From Chrysochromulina tobinii (taxonomy: Eukaryota > Haptophyta > Prymnesiales > Chrysochromulinaceae): DNA of 11,480 nt. The position numbers and the translations under genes were made by a program. The stretch is taken from assembly GCA_001275005.1 (NCBI GenBank), contig JWZX01000442.1:1-11480 (forward strand), in the 5' to 3' direction. Of the stretch, positions 1-10,000 are shown piece by piece (the first letter of the stretch is position 1; each line of letters starts with the position of its first letter). The notes below the pieces were generated by a model. It was given only the letters and a program-made list of their open reading frames with translations. It searched no databases and was not told the DNA's origin.

Positions 1-1459
1 GTGATGGGGGGGGTGGCGAAGGAGGCCTTGTGCAGTCGAGAATGCCCTGGGAGAGCCAGTGGGCCTTGAGCTGCTCGTCGTTGAGGCTCGTCGGCACTCT
101 CAGCGCCAAGCGAATCGAGGACATCAGCTCGTCCGTGAGCTCGTCGCCGGCGTTCAGCGTCACTTGCGGTACAGCAACATCGTCAATGGGAGTGAGGCCA
201 CCGCCACTGTGCGTTTGGGGAGTGGTGGTCGCGGTCGGACCCCGTCTGCCGATCGTGAGGTTGGCGTACTGAATTGGGGGCATCGGAGACGGCGGTGGCG
301 GTGAAGGTGGGGGGCTCGGCGGTGGCGACGGTGGCGGAGGCGATGGAGGTGGCGACGGCGGAGGAGGTGAAGGCGGCGGTGATGGCGGCGGCGGTGAGGG
401 TGGGGGCGATGGCGGCGGCGGCGAGGGCGGTGGCGAGGGTGGCGGTGGCGAGGGTGGAGGCGAGGGTGGAGGCGGCGACGGCGGTGGCGACGGCGGAGGA
501 GGCGTTGGGGGGGGCGAAGGCGGTGGAGGCGATGGAGGGGGCGAAGGCGGGGGCGGCGATGGAGGGGGTGATGGAGGGGGTGGTGAGGGAGGTGGCGACG
601 GCGGTGGTGGCGAAGGGGGCGGCGGGGAGGGCGAGACGAAGGGCCCGTGCACGTACACTTCGATGAGGTTGAGCACGCGATTCTCACCCGGCAGGACAAT
701 GGTGACATACCACCCTGGCAGGCTGCCGCAGTCAAAGGCGAAGGGGCCGCACCGGTCGATTGCTGGGTCGCGCAGGTTTGGGAGTCCAGTATCGTATTCA
801 GTACGCTGGTGCGGCAGATAGGGATCCACGTGGTCGCACAACCTGGGATCCAAGCTGATATTCATATTTGGGGCCCACCACGTATCTTGACCAGCCGCGC
901 ATTGCGCGGATGTCTCCGAGCGCCAATCCCCAGGCGACTGCCCAATCCAGATCTGAAAGGGTGACAGACGATCGTGAATCCACCAGTCTGTGTGCGGGCG
1001 ATTGTAGACTTCAACCCACTGGACCAACGAGGGGGGGTTGAAATCGATGCCGTCAATGGTGGGCTCGCCGCCTGGGATCTGGATGCTGATCCACGGATTG
1101 GTCGTGCCACACAGCGCATCAGGCTCGAGGTCACAAGGAACTTCAAGCGAGTGGCACATGGAGGTCTCGTTGAGACTATCGTCGATGCAATTCTCGGCTT
1201 TCCATGGTGGTTGCACGGAGCTCATGTTGACGCTCATCCGATGTAGACGCGTAGCCAAGGGTAAAGGGGCGCTGAAGGACTCGACATAGGTCACCCCAGG
1301 GGTCGGCGACGGTGGTGGCGGTGGCGGTCGAAAAGGAGGTGGTGGCGATGGCGATGGGGGTGGCGGCGACGGGGGCGGTGGCGGCGAACGGATAAATATC
1401 TGTGCGTCGGTGATGCTCAACGTCGTGAGGAAGAAGAGCACCCCGTGCATACGGGTCAT
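1..1459 (-). CDS. Secreted Pro/Ser-rich glycoprotein with discoidin/fucolectin-like domain (3' end off window)
   Basis: This frame is open from the ATG at 1459-1457 to the window edge (486 codons) and lacks a stop only because the gene continues leftward. An in-frame stop lies upstream at 1498-1496 and no earlier ATG follows it. Residues 1-20 form a signal peptide (hydrophobic core GVLFFLTTLSI, then DAQ), so the product is probably secreted. Residues 25-54 are a Pro/Ser hinge. Residues about 56-275 look like a galactose-binding-type beta-sandwich (F5/8C or fucolectin style): NPWISIQIP, WVEVYNR (148-154), RLSPFQIWIG (164-173), several cysteines, and LIEVYVHG ending at 272. Residues 277-395 are a PPPS/PPPPS tract. 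Residues 396-476 are unrecognised, and a second PPPS run starts at the edge. Four N-glycosylation sequons are visible (N78, N97, NIS, NLT). An extracellular or cell-wall role is inferred. The closest descriptions are pherophorin-like or lectin-like algal surface proteins. The fold call rests on motif pattern only. Confidence 0.85.
   Translation of the reverse strand, partial: MTRMHGVLFFLTTLSITDAQIFIRSPPPPPSPPPPSPSPPPPFRPPPPPPSPTPGVTYVESFSAPLPLATRLHRMSVNMSSVQPPWKAENCIDDSLNETSMCHSLEVPCDLEPDALCGTTNPWISIQIPGGEPTIDGIDFNPPSLVQWVEVYNRPHTDWWIHDRLSPFQIWIGQSPGDWRSETSAQCAAGQDTWWAPNMNISLDPRLCDHVDPYLPHQRTEYDTGLPNLRDPAIDRCGPFAFDCGSLPGWYVTIVLPGENRVLNLIEVYVHGPFVSPSPPPPSPPPPSPPPSPPPPSPPPSPPPPSPPPSPPPPSPPPTPPPPSPPPSPPPPSPPPSPPPPSPPPSPPPPSPPPSPPPPSPPPSPPPPSPPPSPPPPSPPPSPPPSPPPPSPMPPIQYANLTIGRRGPTATTTPQTHSGGGLTPIDDVAVPQVTLNAGDELTDELMSSIRLALRVPTSLNDEQLKAHWLSQGILDCTRPPSPPPPS
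275..631 (-). repeat. Pro/Ser tract: degenerate 9-12 bp coding repeat
   Basis: Read on the minus strand, this stretch encodes an almost pure alternation of PPPS and PPPPS (one PPPT variant) inside the secreted-protein gene, residues 277-395. Third bases vary (CCG, CCA, CCT, CCC), so the amino-acid pattern is kept while the DNA is degenerate. This argues for selection on the peptide rather than recent slippage. Such tracts are typical of hydroxyproline-rich glycoproteins, where the prolines are hydroxylated and O-glycosylated and form an extended rod. Here the rod would separate the lectin-like domain from the next region. Shorter runs of the same kind occur at about 1307-1385 and at the left edge (2-25). 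Confidence 0.9.
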
Positions 1460-1626
1460 GATGGCGAGGCCCGAAGCAGGAGGCGTGCAACGCGATCAAA
1501 GACCCACGCACGGGAATGCTGCAGGACGAACCGCGGGTACAGTACCGGTAAGCGCACGCCTCGCGGCCAACCAACCTCCCGCCCGAAACCGCCGCGACGC
1601 CAACGGTTATTTTCTTTCGAGGTGAC

Positions 1627-1638
1627 AGTCAGTCAGTC
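1627..1638. repeat. AGTC tetranucleotide microsatellite
   Basis: Three perfect tandem AGTC units, flanked by partial units (CAGT/AGTG), lie about 170 bp upstream of the minus-strand gene's ATG. This is a simple-sequence repeat with no evident function. It could be a marker of the host flank if the element boundary lies to its right. Confidence 0.7.
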
Positions 1639-1842
1639 AGTGCGGCAGAGTCCGAAACAGACAGACCACCCAATCTGTCACAGTCGACTGCAAAGTTTCA
1701 AGTACAAGTACAGTAATCAAGCTCACCGCAGGTGTGGTTGTGTTCAGTGTGGGTGTGAACGAGGGCTCCCCGCAGGCGAGCCGGCCAACCGGCCCGGCCG
1801 AGCATGCATGCATTGTGTTCCACATCCATATCGTATCCATAT

Positions 1843-1881
1843 GCGGAAGGGGCGAGCACCGGTACGTCGCCCCTTGTCCGC
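1843..1881 (+). promoter_or_regulatory. Strong hairpin in the presumed 5' leader of the retroelement
   Basis: Positions 1848-1855 (aggggcga) pair with 1867-1874 (tcgcccct), and 1843-1847 (gcgga) pairs with 1877-1881 (tccgc) across a 2-nt bulge. This gives a 13-bp stem with an 11-nt loop containing the palindrome accggt. It lies 61 bp before the polyprotein ATG. If transcribed it would be a stable structure. A role in packaging, priming or translation control is only inferred. Confidence 0.55.
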
Positions 1882-1942
1882 TTCGCAAGAGCGACGAGTC
1901 ACCTCGTTCGCCATCGCGTGTTGTTGTTGTCGTGTCTAGCCG

Positions 1943-4012
1943 ATGGACTTCGTCGCCGTTCCGGCTGGGACAGCGCCCGTGGCCGCTTTGGCCCTCCGCG
2001 GCGCTGATCCCCCACTTAGCTTCGCGACGGCAGATTCATTCAACACGACGCTGGGCGTCGCCCTCTGTGCTGTGCCTGGCGCAGCACCTGGGCGGATGGA
2101 GGCAGCGTACTCCAACGTGGCGGCCGAGCTGGTAGGCGCGCTGTTCACGAACGACGCGGCCGTGCTCGACTCCGCCACGATCCTCAGCGTCATCGATCCG
2201 ACCAAGCTGCGCGCCGTCTGGCTGCGGCTTGTGTTTGACGGCCTGGATGATGCTGCCTCCCTTTCGGGCTCGCGCTTCAGATATGAGCGCGACAACGTTC
2301 TGGCGGGGCTGGACTATTCCGCGCTGGGGATGCCTGTGGGCTACCTGGTCACGGCAGCCGATCTCTTTCTGACGGAGGTGTCCGCCGGCGCGGTGGGCGG
2401 AGGTCCCACGCTGTGGGTCCGCTCCACTACGATCCGGGCGTTCGCATCGCCTGTGCGAGGCCATCCGGGGCTCTATAGCCTGGCTCCCCTTGCCGACCTG
2501 TATCGCTTCGCTCCGGGCATCTTTCACACGGCCGAGCGCGACCTGGTCGACTCTCCATTTCGGCTCGTCCTGGAGGAGTCCCGGCGTCGTGCGCAGGACG
2601 CTCACATGCCGTATGCCGCTCTCGCCTCCGCGAGCCCGCTGAATACGGCGCGTGCGGCGGCGCAGGCCTTCATCGCGACCGCGCCCCCTGGGCGCAACTG
2701 GGAGCTGTATGGTCCAAATGGCACCCCTGGTGACCTCACTCGGCGGGCTCAGGACTGGTCGGATCGTTGCAGCCTTGCTGGGCCGATCGGAGCAGGCGGC
2801 GGCGGGCACGCGTTCCTCGAGGTCGTGTGCCGTCGCTTCGACGAGCTCGCGCTGGCGCTTCCATCGCTGCACACGGTGCTTGAGGGCCTGCTGTCCGTGC
2901 AGGCCATCACTGCCGAGCTGGCCTCGCTCGCGGCTGGCTGCTTCAAGCCGGCGCGCGGGCTACCGGTCAACATCCAGATGCTGCTGGCGATCGAGGCGGC
3001 TTGCCTCGAGCTCCTCTCGCCCATGGAAGAGCACAACCTCCTCACGGCGCGGCAGCGCGTCGAGTGGATCTGCACCATGCAGCAAGACACGCACGCGCGT
3101 GGCGGCGGCGGCGGCGGCGGCGGTGCGTCGGCAGACTCCTCGGAGTCCGTCGACCACAGCATCCTTCAGAGGGTGAAGGCGGCCCTTTCGACGCCGGTGG
3201 CCCGCATCTACTTCGCCGAGCTCCGGGCTCTCCTAGACGCGGTGCCGCCCAACTCTCTCACCATCTCCAAGAAGCTCACCAGCAGTCCGCTCGCCTTCGT
3301 TCGGCGTATGGGCACCGGCGTTGCCCCGCCCTCTTCGTGCACGTCCTCGCTCTGGCGCGACGAATTCGACCGGGCGTCGTTGCACGTGCTCAAGGACAAG
3401 TGGCGCTACAATCTTAGCATGCGTCTTGCCGCTGACAAGCAGGGCAAGGTCATGCAGACGGCTGAGAAATATCGCATCTCGTCGATCGCGGCCGCGGCCA
3501 TCGCCGAGTTCCGGTTCGACGAAATTGACTGGTTTGGATTGACCTACGAGGTACGCGGGGTGCAGGCCGACACGGATTTCATGCTCATGCCGATCGAGCT
3601 GCACTACTCCGAGACGGATCACTTTGTGAGCCTGGGCATGGTCGTGCAACGCGTCGAGTCGGCGCTGTCCCTCGACTCGCTGGCGACCAACTCGCTCACA
3701 TCGGCCGTCGACCGTGCGAAGACATTCTTCCAGGACCACTGCACACCCGAGCTCACCCGTGCGGACGACATCGAGACCATCCAGACCTTCTTTAAGGAGA
3801 TGTGGTCGTCGGTCCGTGAGGAGTGGTTCCCAGTCATCTCGGGGCGCGCGCCGCTGCAGGCATTTCCCGATGTGGTCGTCCCGCGCAGCTCATCGTGCTG
3901 GGGCGCTCTGGACGAGGCGGAGAAGGATGGCGTGGCGACCAAGGCGCTGCTTCGGAACAAGGCACTGGCGCACAAGCTGGGGCTTGACACGACGCGCGTC
4001 TCGTACCCGGCG
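1943..4012 (+). other. Gag-like N-terminal region of the polyprotein
   Basis: Residues 1-690 are a mixed-composition, probably mostly helical region with no catalytic motif I recognise. It contains a run of nine glycines (nt about 3101-3124) between two segments. The second segment (about residues 405-690) has amphipathic stretches ending in a Trp/Phe-rich part (FFKEMWSSVREEWFPVI). By position, preceding a basic RNA-binding-type region and the polymerase, it is the expected place of a structural Gag protein. That role is inferred from order, not from a sequence match. Confidence 0.5.
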
Positions 4013-7000
4013 GGCATGGCTCGCCCGGGCGCGGCGGGCTCGTCGCGCGCCGGGCGCTCGCGCTCGCCGTCGCCTTCTGGTGGGCGTGCTAGCCCAAGCT
4101 CCCGCCGTGACGACGGCGGCGGCATCTCGCGCCGGCCGCCGACGCCGCCGGGGGAAGGCGGCCCTCCCATGGCGGTTTTCTGGAGGAACCAGACTGACTT
4201 CGCCTTCTCCTCGTCGGGCACGACGGTGGTCCCTCTGCAGGCGTCGATCGCCACCGGCGTCAGCCAGACCAAGTTCTGCTGGCCGGTGGTGGCATCGCTC
4301 AAGGAGACCGCTGCCCTTCGCCGCAGGTACTGCCAGACGCCCGGCCACGCTCGCTGCATCTCGGGTGCCGCGCACGAGCAGTCGGACCGCATGCGGGTCT
4401 ACTTCACCAAGCTCTTCAGCGGGAAGAGGAAGCAGCAGGATTTTGAGCGCGGTCGGGACCTGGACGGACCCGACCGTGACTATACGTCCACGGCTAAGGC
4501 GGCGAAGCTCGCCAGTGACCTCGAGGCCGACATGCTGGCGACGCCCGCGGGGTGGCCGCCCGGCACGGGTCCGCCGGCGCTCAAGCTGGGCGGGCTGGGT
4601 GAGCGGATGGCTTTTGGCCATCCCGCGATAGTGCCGGGCTACCGCTCTGTCGAGCCTGGTGAGGAGGTAGAGGAGGAGGAGGTCGACTGGTCGGGCATGG
4701 CGGAGGCGTGGGCTCACGACGACGCGGCGGCGGCGTCGGGCAGCGAGCGCAGCGCGGCGGCGTCCGCGGCGGCGGCCAAAGGCGGTGGCACGCCTCGGGG
4801 GGGTGGAAAGGGTCGTGGCAAAGGTCGCGGCGCCAAGGGGGGAGGCAAGGCGAAGGGCGGCGGCGCCAAGGGTGGCGAGAAGGGTGGCGCCAAGGGGGGC
4901 GGCGGCGCCAAGGGTGGCGAGAAGGGTGGCGCCAAGGGGGGCGGCGGCGCCAAGGGTGGCGAGAAGGGTGGCGCGGCGGCTGGTGAGAAGGGCGGCAAGG
5001 GTGCCGCTGGGGGAGGCGGAGCCAAGGGGCGAGGCAGAGGCGGAGGCAAGGGCGGAGGCAAGGGCGGCGGGCGCGGGCGCGGCCGCGGCGGAGCGGTGGT
5101 CTCCTTTGCCTCGGGGGCGGCTGGCGCTGCGTGGTCGGAGGTGGCCACGGCGGCAGCCAGGGCAGCCAGGGCGACGGCCAGGGCGGCAGTACCCGTTCTG
5201 CTCGCGCCACTGGCGATGTCGTCCAAGATTATCCTCTACATGCTCGCGATCTCGGCCACGTCCGCGCCCGCCCTGCTGCTGCCGGCTGGCGGCGGCGTCT
5301 GGGGGCGTGAGGCGCCTCGCACGTTCCTCGGTGCGGCGGCGATGAAGGGGGCTTCATCCGCGGCGTCGCGCTGGGCGCCAGCTCTTCTCGAGGACCAGCC
5401 GCGGGGGCTCACGGCGCATTACGTGGCGGCGCAGCGGCTCGCTTCAGGCGACTCGCTCTGCTGCACTAACTGGGTTGCAGTGTGCCTGGTGGCGCCAGGG
5501 CTCGTGGGCGCGCCCGGCACCGTCTGGCGAGATCTCAGCGAGCTCGAAGGGACGCCTGAGCACGCGATCGCGGCGGTCGCCGCCTATCGTGGGCACAGCC
5601 TCTTCTACGATCTTCCTGCTCTCGCGAGCCTGGAACCGATCTTCACGGGCGCCGAGCGCGACGTGGTCGACAGGGCCCTCGGCGTGGGTGGTGGCTTCGA
5701 GGTGGGCAAGCGTGCCGCCATGCCACCACTGCCAGGGCCGTCGCAAGGCTTTGAGAGAGAGACGCGCAGCTTTGACGAGATGTGGGCGGTTCACCGCTCC
5801 GAGGTGGCGGAGCTGAGGGGCGTCTTCTCAGAGCCGGGGCCCGCGCTCACGGCGCTCGAGGCGGGTCGCCTCGCGTGCCCCCTCGCGGCGGGCTACGGCA
5901 CCACAGGATCCGAGTGCGTGAGCGAGCTTGCGGCGTCCTTCGACAAAATCTGGGCGGCCGACTGCCCGGCGTGGCGCGAGCGGATCGCCGAGGCGGACCC
6001 GGCTCAGATTCCCCTGTCCCTCAGAGAGACGGGTGCGCTGGCGTCGTTCAAGGACGAGGCGCTGGCCCTCACGCCCTTCGCATCGAGGTGCCGGCCGCCG
6101 TGGACGGCCAAGCGGCCTCCACCCGCGCCGCAGCTGCCCGGCCCGCCGGGCCCAAGAGACTTCGAGGGGTTCTACCCGCCAGGGCACTTTCGCGCAAAGG
6201 CGGACCCATGGCTGTTCGCCCAGCGAGCGTATCTGCTTGACGCGCTCGAGCACGGCGAGGCATGCACCGCCAAGCCGCCTGAGGTGCTCATCTTCTCGGA
6301 TCACGAGCGGCTGCCCGAGTACCGTGGGCGGCTGTACGAGTACGACGCCGCACACGGCGAGTACACGCTCACGGACACGGCGGCGCCGGCGACCACGCAC
6401 CTCAATCTGCCCTTCGCGGTCCACTTCTCGGAGGGCTACCCGGATCAGGAGATCTTTAGCACCCTCGAGTTTGGGGTGGACTTCGACGCGGACAACTTGG
6501 AGATGCAGGTGGTGCTGCCCCGGCACTTGCAGTCGCTGGCCGGCGGTCTTGCCAAGATCCAGACCGACATCGCCATGAGGGCTGGCCGCGGATGGTACGA
6601 GCTCTTCGACCGCATGCCGCGCAACCCGTGGAGGCCTCAGCAGGTGGGAACTCGGCCGAAGCCTAACGGCAAGCGCCGGGTGATCATCAACGCATCATTC
6701 CCTCATGGCGAGCTAGCCGACGACTACGGCGTCCGTGTCCACGCCCTCAACGCGCTGTCGAAGCGCAGCTACGACTCCGTCAGAGGATCTGACGGCAAGC
6801 GCATGTGCCGGCTGCTCGACAAGGTCCGGGTCACGGCGCGCTCAGCGCCACCACAGGCTGATGATGGGGCGGTCAAGCCGCTGGCAGAGGCCGCTCAGTT
6901 CTCGGCGCGACTCGGCAAGGTGCGCGTCGAGCGAGCGGACGCGTCGGCAACGCATCCCTGGAGCGTGCAGGGTGGGCTGGGGTCGATACTCGGTACTCCC

Positions 7001-10000
7001 TTTCTGGCCCGTGGGGCCGACCAGCAGGAGGCGGCTTGCGACGCCTACGATCTCCTGCATGCCAACCCGAACCGCTCGGCGTTCACCGTCGCGGCCGAGT
7101 TCGGGCTCAAGTGCAGCGCGTCGCAGGCCCGAGTGTCTGCACGGGCGCGTGCATCATACGAGTCGGTGCTGGCCGCCGGCGTCGCACGCGGGCGCAGCCT
7201 TCAGCTTGTTGATCGCGGCCGTCCTGGTCGGAGCCACCTCGACGCGGTGGCCGTGCGGGTCGTCGCCAAGGCGCGCCTGCTCAATGACGCTCAGCGTGTT
7301 GCACAGGCGGCCGTTGGCACGGCGTCAAAACTCGTGCTGCACCTGTTTGCGAGCTCGGGCGAGCTGGCGGACGAGCTTAAGCTCCACGGCGTCGGGTGCA
7401 CCACCGCCGGCATCCACCGTAATGCGGATCTCTGCGAGGACGCGACGTACCAGCGTCTCATGGCTCAGGCTTGCGCGGGGGTGTACGTTATGGTGGTGGC
7501 TGCCGTCTGGTCTATGTCGGGCAGCGACGAAGTAACGCGGCGCGTCGTGGCGGTCATCACGGCGGCCTGCCGGCGTGGGGCGTCATACGTCCTTGAGAGC
7601 CCAGCCGAACAGGTGGGCGTCGTCCCTGACCTCGAGCTCGAGCTCCGGCGCCAGACAGACTCGAGAAAGGCATGCTTTGCCCGGTGCCGCCTTGGGTCAG
7701 AGAGCCAGCAGGCAACCACGATGATTTACTCGGCGGGGCTTGCTCGGCTTGACGCTCTGGCAGGCCTGCACTGCCGGTGCCATGGTCTCCACGCTGCACG
7801 AGCGGCCTCGAGAAATTCACGACCATACGAGCTCACCGCGCTCATCGCGGCCGCGGCGGCAGACTGGGTACACCGTGCGCAGGCGGGGGCGACGTGGACC
7901 GTAGGGCTCGCACTCCGCCCGTGCGAGCGCGTGCTCGCCCTGAGCGACGACGGCGCCAAGCGCCCGCCAGAGCTCAAATGGTACATATCGGAATACATGA
8001 GCGACGACGCCGTGCTGAAGCACGTCTCCATCATCGTAGGGACCTTCGTGGTGACGCTCAGCGACGACTTCAATGACTGGTTCTACCAACTTAAGCTCAT
8101 GGCAGGCTGTTACTGGATGGTTGGCTACATCTTGCTCGAGCTCGAGAAGCTGGCCTCCGAAGCGCCCGAGCTGCGCTACATCGTCGAAAAGGTCCTCGGC
8201 CAAGGCACGGTCCCGGGCTCCAATTGGGGTCAGCGGCTCTGCGAGTTAGTCCTTCACATGTGGGACACGGTCTTCGAGGTCCTCGATGGCTCGCACACGG
8301 CGGCGCAGCGGCTCGACTCGCCCGAGCTCGACGGCTGGTTCGCCCGGCGCGAGGCCGCGGGACTGGCTGGCCGCCTCCACGCCAGAGGCGGCTACACTGA
8401 TGACACCAAATTCCGGTTCGTTGGGCCAGAGCGCGCGCGACGCGGGGCCAAGGCTTGGTGTTTCGTCACCAAGGGCTTCCGGACCATCATGGCTGACGCG
8501 TCCAAACGTATGCTCGGAGTACACGACGTCTCCCTCGGCACGTGTTTCAACTACTCGCTAGGAATCGCGTTCATCGGCGAGGATAAGCTGCAGCGCGCGC
8601 TCGCGCAGCTCCACAGCCTTGCGCGGGGCGAGCTCGCGGCGAGCATCTACAGGTCGCTCGTTGGGCTGTTGCTCCACCTGGCCTTCCTCGCGGGCATGCG
8701 CCCCTCTGCGACGCACGGCATGTTCACGCCCATGATGGAAGGAGGAGCGCTAGCGCAAGGGCCAGACACGCTCGTCGCCGGACGGCACCTGACGCCGGCC
8801 ATTGTGGCGAGAGCGGGCGAGTGGACGGAGCGCTTGTCGCGCTCATCAGGCGCGCCCTTCACGAGCGCGGTCGCATCGATGGCGCGCGTCGCGCAGGCAG
8901 GGCCTGGAGCGGCGCGCCACTTCTGGCGGAGCGACGCGTGTAAAGAGGGCACCACTCACCCCGGGATCGCGGGGATCTGCACGGGACGTGGAAGCCCACG
9001 CGTGTGGGTACGCCGCCTGACGGGCGACGAGCTGCTGCTACCGGTGCCGGTGACGGAGTTTGCTGGCTTCTTTGGCAACTGCAGCCTCTGGGGCGCCTCC
9101 GTCCCAGCTGACGAGCTCGTTGTGTCCGAGGTTGACGCGCTCGTGCCAGCGTTCGTGCTCACTCGAGAAGCGTCGGCGTCACCGCTGATGCAGCACGTGC
9201 TCGCAGCCGTCAATGCGCTCGAGTGCATGGCGCGCCTTCGGGAGCACATGACGATCGGCCACATCAGCAGCGAGGTGAACGTCACGGCTGACCTTCCCAG
9301 CCGAGGCCGCATCTCCGAGCTCCTGCTGATCGCTGAGCATGCGGGGGCGAACCTCACCATCGAGCCGCACCCGGGCGCGCTCGACTTGCTGCTCAGCGAG
9401 CTCGTGCAGCTCGAGCTCGACCGGCGCCCAGCCACCGCTCTGGGCTCTCACAATATATGTATGGATGGACGACCTCTGGCCCACGTGGAGAGGGTCCCCG
9501 CGTGCGCCGACGTGACGATCTCTCTCTCGGCGCCTGGGCCGCAGCGCCACGTTGCGTCGGCCAACCGCCCTTTGCCGTACGCACGTCCCAGGGTGGAGCG
9601 CCACGTTCCCGCTGCGGCGGTTGCCGCCGTCGGTCACCACCACGCTGCGGTGGCGATCGACCTGCCGGAGCGCACCGTGACGACGACGCAGCTTGAGGCA
9701 CCGCACGACTTCACAGTGCAGCGCCGTGCGGCCGTAGTCGAGCGTGAGTCCGATGTGCTCGATCTCATGCTGCCCGAGCGTACTGCGCTAAAGCGGCTGC
9801 TCGGCGACACAACCTGCTACGCGCTCAAGCCGGCGGCCGCCTCACGGCTTGCTCAGATGTGCGGTGCGGTCCACGACGCCACATGGGACAACGCCGGCTC
9901 GAAGGCCAAGCTCGACAGCAACATGAAGCTCTGGCGCGGCTACTGCGACGGCCTGAACACGCCCTGCTGGCGGCCATGCGAGGCGGGTCTCACGATGCAG

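Larger units (their letters stand above)
1460..1942. other. Intergenic gap between divergent genes
   Basis: This 483-bp gap separates two start codons that point away from each other. It must contain the 5' leader and promoter of the minus-strand gene, and the 5' leader (perhaps also the left terminus) of the retroelement. I see no convincing ORF, tRNA or TATA box. It holds an AGTC microsatellite (1627-1638), a 10-bp palindrome CAGTCGACTG (1681-1690), a GC-rich palindromic patch near 1781-1800, an alternating gcatgcatgcat run (1803-1814) and a strong hairpin (1843-1881). The exact left boundary of the element could not be located. Confidence 0.6.
6437..8710 (+). other. Reverse transcriptase, split by a large insertion
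   Basis: The RT part opens with a conserved pre-RT block (YPDQE, residues 1499-1503; LPRHLQSLAGG from 1525). The finger motif KPNGKRRVIIN (1573-1583) has the Lys-x-Gly-x-Arg pattern of template and nucleotide contact. The palm comes only about 450 residues later: motif A is LSDDFNDWFYQL (D2041/D2042), motif B is GQGTVPGSNWGQR (2086-2098), motif C is YTDD (2151-2154) and a thumb-proximal LG lies at 2198-2199. Both metal-binding positions of the active site are present, so the polymerase looks functional. The order and spacing of motifs A to C fit DIRS/Ngaro-type RTs, apart from the insertion between fingers and motif A. Confidence 0.85.

Noticed and set aside
274-666. Plus-strand ORF rich in Ala, Val and Glu
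   Set aside because: It is the antisense of the same Pro/Ser repeat, with no composition or domain of its own.
160-735. Minus-strand ORF rich in Arg, His and Leu
   Set aside because: It is the frame-shifted reading of the PPPS-coding tract. The real frame gives a signal peptide, a folded domain and regular PPPS units.
2036-2872. Long minus-strand ORF opposite the polyprotein (and others at 3619-4392, 3890-4717, 4581-5210, 9842-10633)
   Set aside because: G+C-rich coding sequence lacks stops on the opposite strand. These have no recognisable domains, while the plus frame carries ordered catalytic motifs.
4277-4375. Cys/His cluster (C779, C797, H802, C805, H811) as a zinc knuckle
   Set aside because: The spacing does not match CCHC knuckles or another zinc pattern I can name. 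It is mentioned only as a cluster.
4855-4974. Regular 42-bp repeats as a possible CRISPR-like array
   Set aside because: The units are directly adjacent, in frame and without unique spacers. They encode Gly/Lys repeats.
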